Source: Falsiroseomonas oryzae (GTDB taxonomy: Bacteria; Pseudomonadota; Alphaproteobacteria; Acetobacterales; Acetobacteraceae). Taken from it: a stretch of DNA of 32,487 bases. The stretch lies in contig NZ_JAPSMD010000017.1 in the NCBI RefSeq assembly GCF_027856955.1, positions 1 to 32,487 of the forward strand. Reading direction: 5' to 3'. The notes beneath the pieces were generated by a model. That model saw only the letters and a program-made list of their open reading frames with translations, was not told where the DNA came from and did not search any database. The position numbers were made by a program, and so were the translations under genes. This document shows positions 1 to 5,934 of the stretch, one piece after another (the stretch's first letter is position 1; every line of letters starts with the position of its first letter).

Positions 1-1
1 C

Positions 2-163
2 ATCCCGGCCCTGGCCGGCCGCGACGCGGCGGAGCTGCGCGCGCTGATGGCGGCCTTCCGCGCCAATGAGCGCCCGGCGACCATCATGGGCCGCGTCGCG
101 CGCGGCTACACCGAGGCCGAGATCGCCCAGGTCGCCGACCACTTCGCCCGGCTGCCGCGCTGA
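2..163 (+). CDS. c-type cytochrome, 3' end (probable flavocytochrome c sulfide dehydrogenase cytochrome subunit)
   Basis: Only the last 53 codons lie in the window; the start and the haem-binding CxxCH are upstream of base 1. The readable tail contains AELRALMAAFR, then RPATIMGRVARGYT and a terminal EIAQVADHFARLP helix. This is the usual C-terminal end of small class I (c553/c4-like) cytochromes, where the Met of the TIMGRVARGY segment is the likely axial haem ligand. The stop lies 11 bp before the flavoprotein subunit gene, which supports the fccA role: accepting electrons from sulfide oxidation in the periplasm. The family call is from the tail plus context; the assignment as fccA rather than another cytochrome is inference. 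Confidence 0.72.
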   Translation: MPALAGRDAAELRALMAAFRANERPATIMGRVARGYTEAEIAQVADHFARLPR

Positions 164-174
164 GGAGACCGCGC

Positions 175-1458
175 ATGAACGCTCGCCTGCCGCGCCGCGC
201 CGTCCTCGGCGCCGCGCTTTTCGCTCCGCTCGCCGCACCGCGGCGCGTCAGCGCCCAGGCCCAGGCCCGGCTGCTGGTGATTGGCGGCGGCTTCGGCGGC
301 GCCTCCGCCGCCAGCTTCGCGCGCCGGCGCTTCCCCTGGCTGGAGGTGACGCTGGTGGAGCCGAAGACGCGCTTCGTCACCTGCCCCTACGGCAACCTGG
401 TGATCGGCGGCGTGAAGCGGATCGAGCAGATCACGCATGGCTATGACGGGCTGCGCGCGCGCGGCGTCCGCGTGGTGCATGACTGGGCCGCCGGGATCGA
501 CCCGGCCGCGCGCCGCGTGCGGCTCCAGGGCGGCGAGACGCTGTCCTACGATCGGCTGATCCTCTCGCCCGGCATCGCCCTCCGCTGGGGCGCGCTGGAG
601 GGGTATGACGAGGCGGCGGCGGAGGCCATGCCGCATGCCTGGGTCCCCGGCGACGGCGCGCAGACCCTGCTGCTGCGTCGCCAGCTTGAGGAGATGCCGG
701 ATGGCGGCGTGGTAGGCCTGGCGATCCCCGCCAACCCGTTCCGCTGCCCGCCTGGCCCCTATGAGCGGATCAGCATGATCGCGGCCTATCTGAAGCGCGC
801 CAAGCCGCGGTCGAAGATCCTGGCGCTGGACGCGAAGGAGGCGTTCAGCAAGCAGGGCCTGTTCCAGGATGCCTGGAACGAGCTCTATCCCGGCCTGATC
901 GAATGGGTGCCCTCCAACCGCGACGGGCGCGTGGTGCGGGTGGATCCGCGCGAGCGCGTGCTGGAGACGGAGTTCGGCACGCGCCACAGCGTGGCGGTGG
1001 CCAACGTCATCCCGCCGCAATCGGCCGCGCGCATCGCCATCGAGGCCGGGCTGGCCGACCAGTCGGGCTGGGTCCCCGTGAACCCCATCACCTTCGAGGC
1101 GCGCGCCGCGCAGGGCATCCACGTGGTCGGCGACGCGAACATCCCGGGCCCGATGCCGAAATCCGGCTACATCGCCAACAGCACGGCGAAGCAGGCGGTG
1201 GCGAGCGCGGCCGCGTCGCTGCGCGGGGAGGCGCCGCCCCAGGCCGTGTACTACAACACCTGCTACAGCCATGTCGGGCCGGAGTACGGCATCTCCATCG
1301 TCGGCATCTTCCGCCCGAACGCGGAAGGTGCGGCGATCGTGGAGGTGCCGAATTCCGGTGGCGTTTCGCCGCGTGGCAACCTACCTGAGCAGCGCCGGCT
1401 GGAGGCGACCTACGCCGACGCCTGGTACGACAGCATCACGAGGGACATGTTCGCCTGA
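175..1458 (+). CDS. fccB: sulfide dehydrogenase (flavocytochrome c) flavoprotein subunit
   Basis: The 427-aa protein begins with a twin-arginine-like leader (RR at 7-8, hydrophobic stretch, cleavage near VSAQA around residue 27), so it is probably exported folded. An FAD-binding Rossmann motif GGGFGG sits at residues 37-42. The family Cys pair that forms the redox disulfide next to the flavin is visible as C191 (NPFRCPPGPYER) and C363 (YNTCYSHV). The GDANIPGPMPKSGYIANSTAKQ segment is the second FAD contact. The enzyme oxidises sulfide to sulfur or polysulfide and passes electrons to the cytochrome subunit encoded just upstream. Its TGA shares bases with the soxY ATG (TGATG), so translation is coupled. 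Length is normal for FccB/SoxF. The start follows a GAGGAG-like Shine-Dalgarno sequence. Confidence 0.93.
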   Translation: MNARLPRRAVLGAALFAPLAAPRRVSAQAQARLLVIGGGFGGASAASFARRRFPWLEVTLVEPKTRFVTCPYGNLVIGGVKRIEQITHGYDGLRARGVRVVHDWAAGIDPAARRVRLQGGETLSYDRLILSPGIALRWGALEGYDEAAAEAMPHAWVPGDGAQTLLLRRQLEEMPDGGVVGLAIPANPFRCPPGPYERISMIAAYLKRAKPRSKILALDAKEAFSKQGLFQDAWNELYPGLIEWVPSNRDGRVVRVDPRERVLETEFGTRHSVAVANVIPPQSAARIAIEAGLADQSGWVPVNPITFEARAAQGIHVVGDANIPGPMPKSGYIANSTAKQAVASAAASLRGEAPPQAVYYNTCYSHVGPEYGISIVGIFRPNAEGAAIVEVPNSGGVSPRGNLPEQRRLEATYADAWYDSITRDMFA

Positions 1459-1907
1459 TGGGTCCGACGCCTTCCCTGACGCGACGAGGGGCGCTCGGTG
1501 CGGCACTCGGCCTTGCCGTCCTGCCCTGGTCCGCCCTGGCGCAGGAGGAGGCGCTCGCGGCCGCCATCCGCGAGCAGGTCGGCGATGCCGTGCCGGAGGA
1601 GGGCGGCATCGCGCTGCGCGTGCCGGCGGTGGCCGAGAATGGCGGCCAGGTGCCGCTCGGCATCGTCGTGGAGAGCCCGCAGACCCAGGCCCAGCACGTC
1701 GCCGCCATCCATGTCTTCGCCACCCGCAACCCGACGCCGGGCGTCGCCAGCTTTCGCCTGACGCCGCTTCTGCCGCGCGCCGAGGTGCAGACGCGCATCC
1801 GCCTGGCGGAGGACCAGCGCGTGGTCGTGCTGGCGCAGATGAGCGACGGGTCGGTGCGCCGCGCCGTGGCGGAGATCCGCGTGGCTACGGGAGGGTGTCT
1901 GTCATGA
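1458..1907 (+). CDS. soxY: thiosulfate oxidation carrier protein SoxY
   Basis: This 149-aa protein has a leader with RR at 9-10 and a hydrophobic stretch ending near SALAQ, fitting Tat export in complex with SoxZ. The mature part has the SoxY immunoglobulin-like fold signatures, such as IALRVPAVAENGGQVPLGIVVES and NPTPGVASFRLTP. In the family, sulfur intermediates are carried on a cysteine in a flexible C-terminal arm ending GGCGG. Here the arm ends GGCLS, with C147 retained but the last two glycines replaced. The ATG overlaps the fccB stop, and its TGA overlaps the soxZ ATG (ATGA). Function as a persulfide or thiosulfonate carrier is family knowledge; whether the altered tail changes partner use is unknown. 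Confidence 0.9.
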   Translation: MGPTPSLTRRGALGAALGLAVLPWSALAQEEALAAAIREQVGDAVPEEGGIALRVPAVAENGGQVPLGIVVESPQTQAQHVAAIHVFATRNPTPGVASFRLTPLLPRAEVQTRIRLAEDQRVVVLAQMSDGSVRRAVAEIRVATGGCLS

Positions 1908-2233
1908 GCGGCAGCCTCTCCACCCCGCGCATCCGCATCCCCCGCCAGGTCCGCGCCGGCGAGGTGTTCGAGATCCGCACCCTGATCGAGCACCCGATGG
2001 AGACCGGTCTGCGGCAGGACGGCAGCCGCACCGTGCCGCGCGACCTGCTGAACCGCCTGGTGGTGCGCGTGAACGGCGAGGTCGCGCTGCAGGCCGAGCT
2101 GCGCAACGGCACCTCGCCCAATCCCTTCCACGTCTTCTTCCTGCGGCTGGAGCGGAACAGCGAGATCGAGTTCGCCTGGACCGACGAGCGCGGGCGCGTC
2201 GCACGCACCACCGCGCGCGTCACCGTAGCCTGA
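1904..2233 (+). CDS. soxZ: thiosulfate oxidation carrier complex protein SoxZ
   Basis: The 109-aa protein has no signal peptide, as expected for SoxZ, which is exported as a heterodimer with SoxY. Recognisable segments are TPRIRIPRQVRAGEVFEIRT, IEHPMETGLRQD and the C-terminal NGTSPNPFHVFFLRLERN, all typical of SoxZ. The ATG at 1904 overlaps the soxY stop by four bases; longer in-frame extensions upstream would run through soxY and are rejected. It forms the scaffold half of the SoxYZ carrier. No soxA, soxX, soxB or soxCD is present in the window, so SoxYZ here may serve flavocytochrome c or act with Sox enzymes encoded elsewhere. Confidence 0.93.
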   Translation: MSGSLSTPRIRIPRQVRAGEVFEIRTLIEHPMETGLRQDGSRTVPRDLLNRLVVRVNGEVALQAELRNGTSPNPFHVFFLRLERNSEIEFAWTDERGRVARTTARVTVA

Positions 2234-2242
2234 CGCGCCGCG

Positions 2243-2692
2243 ATGCTGCTGCGCCGCGACCGCGTGCTGATGGCGATCGACATCGTGCTCGATGTGGCCT
2301 TCCACGCCGGCCGGGGCGGCGCTGTGACAGGTGCCGCGGAGATCGCCGAGCGGCTCGGGGCGCAGCGGCGGGGAATCGAGCCCGTGTTGCAGGCGCTGAC
2401 CCGGGCAGAGCTGCTGGACAGCACGCGCGGCCCCCGGGGCGGCTACCGGCTGGCCCGCGCGCCGCGTGCCATCCCCCTGATCGAGGTGGCGCAGGCTGTG
2501 CGCGATGCGGAGGATCCCGGGCAGGAGCCCGCGGGGCCGCTCGGCGTCGCCGTTACCGCGCCGCTCTGGGCCGAGCTGGACGCGCTGCTGCGCGAGAGGC
2601 TGGCGATGCTGACGGTGGCCGACCTGCTGCGGCGCGCCGCCTCCGCCGGCCTGCGGCGCCCGCAGACGGAGCCGCTCGACTTCGCGATCTGA
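2243..2692 (+). CDS. Rrf2-family transcriptional regulator, cysteine-free
   Basis: This 149-aa protein has an Rrf2-type winged helix-turn-helix: LMAIDIVLDVAFHAG, then AAEIAERLGAQRRGIEPVLQALTRAELLDSTRGPRGGYRLAR (about residues 10-75), including the characteristic RGPRGGYRLAR wing. A dimerisation helix follows (WAELDALLRERLAMLTVADLLRRA). Many Rrf2 proteins hold an Fe-S cluster through three cysteines in the second half. This one contains no cysteine at all, so it cannot bind a cluster that way. It begins 9 bp after soxZ and is likely co-transcribed, which suggests a role as regulator of the sulfide/SoxYZ genes; that is inference. Two in-frame ATGs (2243 and 2270) are possible starts, and the first keeps the full family N-terminus. 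Confidence 0.82.
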   Translation: MLLRRDRVLMAIDIVLDVAFHAGRGGAVTGAAEIAERLGAQRRGIEPVLQALTRAELLDSTRGPRGGYRLARAPRAIPLIEVAQAVRDAEDPGQEPAGPLGVAVTAPLWAELDALLRERLAMLTVADLLRRAASAGLRRPQTEPLDFAI

Positions 2693-2704
2693 TACCCGGC
2701 TCAT

Positions 2705-2816
2705 GAAGTGCTGACCTGCCGGCCCGCATAGCGGGCGTCACGCCGCAGGCGTGCAGTCGGCACGACGCGCGCGGAGGCGCGCGCCGGCGATTGGGGGCGA
2801 AGTGCGTCAGCACTTC
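2705..2816. repeat. intergenic palindromic element 1 with 11-bp terminal inverted repeats
   Basis: The gap between the Rrf2 gene and the korB stop is filled with small perfect stem-loops: GCCCGC/GCGGGC (2722-2736), CACGCC/GGCGTG (2739-2753), GCGCGC-GGAG-GCGCGC (2767-2782) and GCGAAGTGC-GTCA-GCACTTCGC (2797-2818). The sequence GAAGTGCTGAC at 2705-2715 is the exact reverse complement of GTCAGCACTTC at 2806-2816, so the element is also bounded by inverted repeats. Bases 2763-2793 are repeated exactly at 5875-5905. There are no T-runs, so a classical intrinsic terminator is not supported, although the convergent gene arrangement would allow a shared transcription-end role. Confidence 0.75.
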
Positions 2817-2844
2817 GCAAGCCAAGTAGGACGGCGCGGGCCGC

Positions 2845-3900
2845 TCAGCGGTAGGCGGCGTTGACGCGTTCCAGCATCGCCGCGCCCGGGCAGAGATCCG
2901 CGTCGCCCATCGCGTTCAGCGGATCCGCGCTGGTGCCGAGATGGTCGTGCAGGTCGGCCGGATCGGGATCGAGGAAGATCAGCCCGGTGACGATCTCCCC
3001 GGCCGCCTTGCGTTCCTGCAGGTAGTTCATTGCGGAGACGCGGTCGGTCGGGTCATGTTCCGGATGCAGCTTGCGCAGGCGCAGCACCGTGCCGTCGTGC
3101 TGGGTGACGTCCACTGCCGTGCCGGGCTCGTACTCCGCCTCGATGCGATCGCGGCCGACGATGACGTCCAGCCGGTTCACCGCCTCGTTGTGGGCGCGCA
3201 CGAAGTCGAAGCTCTTGGTCGAGCCCTCATGGTTGTTGAAGGCGACGCAGGGGCTGATGCAGTCGATGAAGGCCGCGCTGGGGTGCAAGAGCGCTGCCTT
3301 GATCAGCGGCACGAGCTGCGTCTTGTCGCCGGAGAAGGACCGTCCGACGAAGGTGGCGCCGAGCTGCAGCGCCATGGCCACCAGGTCGATCGGCTCGTCG
3401 GTGTTGATCGTGCCCTTCTTCGCCTTGGAGCCCTTGTCCGAGGTGGCGGAGAACTGGCCCTTGGTCAGCCCGTACACCCCGTTGTTCTCGACGATGTAGG
3501 TCATGTTCACGCCGCGGCGGATGCTGTGCGCGAACTGGCCGAGGCCGATGGAGGCGCTGTCTCCGTCGCCGGAGACGCCGAGATAGACCAGGTCGCGGTT
3601 CGCCAGGTTAGCCCCGGTCAGCACGGAGGGCATGCGCCCGTGCACGGAGTTGAACCCGTGCGCCGCGCCCAGGAAGTAGGTGGGCGTCTTGGAGGAGCAG
3701 CCGATGCCCGACAGCTTAGCGATGCGGTGCGGCGGCAGCTCCAGCTCGAAGCAGGCCTGCACGATGGCGGCGCTGATCGAATCGTGGCCGCAGCCGGCGC
3801 ACAGGGTGGAGATCGCGCCCTCGTAGTCGCGCCGCGTCAGGCCAAGCGCGTTGGTCGCCAGCAGCGGGTGGTGCAGCTTGGGCTTCGGGAGGAAGGTCAT
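2845..3900 (-). CDS. korB: 2-oxoacid:ferredoxin oxidoreductase, beta subunit (TPP-binding)
   Basis: This 351-aa beta subunit binds thiamine diphosphate. Visible motifs are CAGCGHD (residues 34-40), SGIGCSSKTP (64-73), the GDGD start of the TPP/Mg motif (111-114), and ENNGVYGLTKGQ (138-149). Cysteines C34, C37 and C68, plus a later one in ISPCVAFNN, fit the single [4Fe-4S] site known in this subunit family. With the alpha/gamma subunit it oxidatively decarboxylates a 2-oxoacid (2-oxoglutarate or a related acid) to an acyl-CoA, reducing ferredoxin. The ATG overlaps the alpha gene stop (ATGA). Substrate cannot be fixed from sequence alone; the kor symbol reflects overall resemblance to the 2-oxoglutarate type. 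Confidence 0.87.
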   Translation of the reverse strand: MTFLPKPKLHHPLLATNALGLTRRDYEGAISTLCAGCGHDSISAAIVQACFELELPPHRIAKLSGIGCSSKTPTYFLGAAHGFNSVHGRMPSVLTGANLANRDLVYLGVSGDGDSASIGLGQFAHSIRRGVNMTYIVENNGVYGLTKGQFSATSDKGSKAKKGTINTDEPIDLVAMALQLGATFVGRSFSGDKTQLVPLIKAALLHPSAAFIDCISPCVAFNNHEGSTKSFDFVRAHNEAVNRLDVIVGRDRIEAEYEPGTAVDVTQHDGTVLRLRKLHPEHDPTDRVSAMNYLQERKAAGEIVTGLIFLDPDPADLHDHLGTSADPLNAMGDADLCPGAAMLERVNAAYR

Positions 3901-5768
3901 TCGGCGGCTCCCGCACGGGTCATCGGGACGATGGTGTCGCGCGCCACGCGCTCCGCGATGGCGGTGCGGATGAAGCGCGCGGTGATCGGCGTGCCGTCGT
4001 AGTGCAGCACCGGGACGATGCGCGCGGGATCGATCTCGCCCTCGGTCACCAGCAGCGTGCGCAGCTGGGCGTCACGGTTCTGCTCCACCAGGAACACCCG
4101 CTCGTGCCGGCGAACGAAGTCCAGCACGTCGTCATGGAAGGGGAAGGCGCGGATGCGCAGGGCGTCCAGGTGGATGCCGTCGCGCTCCAGCTCCTCCAGC
4201 GCCTCCCGCATGGCGGCCGAGGTCGAGCCGTAGAAGATCACGCCATGCGACGCGGGCTGCTTGGCGCAGGTCTCGACGGGGCGCGGCACCAGCTGCTTCG
4301 CCGTGTCGAACTTCCGCAGCAGCCGCTCCATGTTGTCTACGTAAGCCGGGCCTTCCTCCGTGTAGCGCGCATAGCGATCGCGGGAGGTGCCGCGGGTGAA
4401 GAACGACCCCTTGGTCGGGTGCGTGCCTGGCCAGGTGCGATAGGGAATGCCGTCGCCATCCACATCGAGGTAGCGGCCGAAGGTCTTGCCGGCCTCGAGC
4501 TCCTCGGCGGTCATCACCTTGCCGCGGTCCATCCGGCGCGTGTCGTCCCAGTCGAAGGGCGCGCAGAGCCAGTCGTTCATGCCGATGTCGAGGTCGAGCA
4601 TGACGAAGACCGGCGTCTGCAGCCGCTCCGCGAGGTCGAAGGCGTCGGCACCCATGGTGAAGCACTCGTGCGGATCCTCGGGCAGCAGCAGCACGTGCTT
4701 GGTGTCGCCATGGCTGAGATAGGCCGCCGACAGGATGTCGGCCTGCTGCGTGCGGGTCGGCATGCCGGTGGAAGGGCCGGCGCGCTGCACGTCGAAGATC
4801 ACCGCCGGGATCTCGGCGAAATAGGCCAGCCCGACGAATTCTGCCATCAGCGAGATGCCGGGCCCGGAGGTGGCGGTGAAGGCACGCGCGCCGTTCCAGC
4901 CGGCGCCGATCACCATGCCGATCGAAGCCAGCTCGTCCTCCGCCTGCACGATGGCGTAGCGCTTGGTGCCGTCCGGCGCGGTGCGGAACTGCTTCGCGCG
5001 CCGCTCGAAGGCCTCGGCCAGCGAGGTGGAGGGCGTGATCGGATACCACGCGCAGACCGTGGCGCCGCCATAGACCGCGCCGAGCCCCGCCGCTGCGTTG
5101 CCGTCCACGAAGATGCGATCGCCCACGGCATCGGCGCGGGCCAGGCGCAGCCCGATCGGGCAGGCCAGGTTCTTCTGCGCCCAGTCGCGCCCCATCTGCA
5201 GCGCGTCAAGGTTGGGCTGGATCAGCTTGTCCTTGCCCTTGAACTGCTCACGGATCAGCTGGGCGGTCGCCTCCGGGTCCATGTCCAGCAGGGCGGACAG
5301 CGCGCCGACATAGATGATGTTCTTGAACAGCTGCCGCTGCCGCGGATCCTGGTACGCCTCGTTGCACATCGCCGTCAGCGGCACGCCGATTGGGGTGATG
5401 TCGGAGCGCAGGCGCGAGGCGGGCAGGGGCCGCGTGCTGTCGTAGAACAGGTAGCCGCCCGGCTCGACCTCCGCGACGTCGCGATCCCAGGTCTGCGGGT
5501 TCATCGCCACCATCAGGTCCACGCCCCCGCGCCGGCCGAGATGCCCGGCACCGGAGACCCGCACCTCGAACCAGGTCGGCAGGCCCTGGATGTTGGAGGG
5601 GAAGATGTTGCGCGAGGCGATGGGCACGCCCATGCGCAGGATCGACTTCGCGAAAAGCTGGTTGGCGCTGGCGGAGCCCGATCCGTTGACGTTGGCGAAC
5701 TTGACGACGAAGTCGTTGACCGCGGCGAGCGGTTGCACCGCCGCGGCGCGGTTCAGACCCTCTGGCAT
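3897..5768 (-). CDS. korA: 2-oxoacid:ferredoxin oxidoreductase, fused gamma-alpha subunit
   Basis: The protein is 623 aa, the size of the two-subunit type in which gamma is fused ahead of alpha. The gamma domain (about residues 20-205) includes GSGSASANQLFAKSILRMG, the SNIQGLPTWFEVRVS segment and HLGRRGGVDLMVAMN. The alpha domain follows with WYPITPSTSLAEAFE (about 240), QAEDELASIGMVIGAGWNGA, TSGPGISLM and the transketolase-C-like domain ending LRTLLVTEG. It cooperates with the overlapping beta gene. No separate ferredoxin-like delta gene is present; the large Fe-S flavoprotein upstream may take that role. The start at 5768 is just inside the upstream palindromic element border. Confidence 0.88.
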   Translation of the reverse strand: MPEGLNRAAAVQPLAAVNDFVVKFANVNGSGSASANQLFAKSILRMGVPIASRNIFPSNIQGLPTWFEVRVSGAGHLGRRGGVDLMVAMNPQTWDRDVAEVEPGGYLFYDSTRPLPASRLRSDITPIGVPLTAMCNEAYQDPRQRQLFKNIIYVGALSALLDMDPEATAQLIREQFKGKDKLIQPNLDALQMGRDWAQKNLACPIGLRLARADAVGDRIFVDGNAAAGLGAVYGGATVCAWYPITPSTSLAEAFERRAKQFRTAPDGTKRYAIVQAEDELASIGMVIGAGWNGARAFTATSGPGISLMAEFVGLAYFAEIPAVIFDVQRAGPSTGMPTRTQQADILSAAYLSHGDTKHVLLLPEDPHECFTMGADAFDLAERLQTPVFVMLDLDIGMNDWLCAPFDWDDTRRMDRGKVMTAEELEAGKTFGRYLDVDGDGIPYRTWPGTHPTKGSFFTRGTSRDRYARYTEEGPAYVDNMERLLRKFDTAKQLVPRPVETCAKQPASHGVIFYGSTSAAMREALEELERDGIHLDALRIRAFPFHDDVLDFVRRHERVFLVEQNRDAQLRTLLVTEGEIDPARIVPVLHYDGTPITARFIRTAIAERVARDTIVPMTRAGAAE

Positions 5769-5793
5769 GCGTGCCTCACCGGCTTATGGTGGC

Positions 5794-5930
5794 GGCCGGC
5801 GAAGCCGGCCGAGCGGCCGAATGGCCGCCGCGCCAAGTGGCGCGAAGCGTCGCGCGACGAGCGCGCCCCTGGCGCGACGCGCGCGGAGGCGCGCGCCGGC
5901 GATTGAGGGCGCCGATGCGCTGCATCGGCG
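5794..5930. repeat. intergenic palindromic element 2 (seven consecutive stem-loops)
   Basis: The gap between the flavoprotein stop (5935) and korA start (5768) contains seven perfect palindromes in a row: GGCCGGC-GAA-GCCGGCC (5794-5810), GCGGCC-GAAT-GGCCGC (5813-5828), CGCGCCA-AG-TGGCGCG (5829-5844), CGTCG-CG-CGACG (5848-5859), CGCGCC-CCT-GGCGCG (5862-5876), GCGCGC-GGAG-GCGCGC (5879-5894) and a 9-bp stem with loop CTG-like centre at 5910-5930. Bases 5875-5905 match 2763-2793 exactly, and the match runs to 37 nt with one difference. The final stem differs in sequence from that of element 1 but occupies the same place after GGCGATTG. It lies between two genes of one apparent operon, so it could affect mRNA processing or stability. 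Confidence 0.78.
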
Positions 5931-5934
5931 CGCG

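Noticed and set aside
106-1272. Long minus-strand open frame opposite fccB
   Set aside because: Arg/His/Ala-rich translation without family resemblance; it is the antisense shadow of a clear flavoprotein.
4002-5906. 634-codon plus-strand open frame opposite korA
   Set aside because: High-GC antisense shadow; low-complexity translation, and the korA frame has all family motifs.
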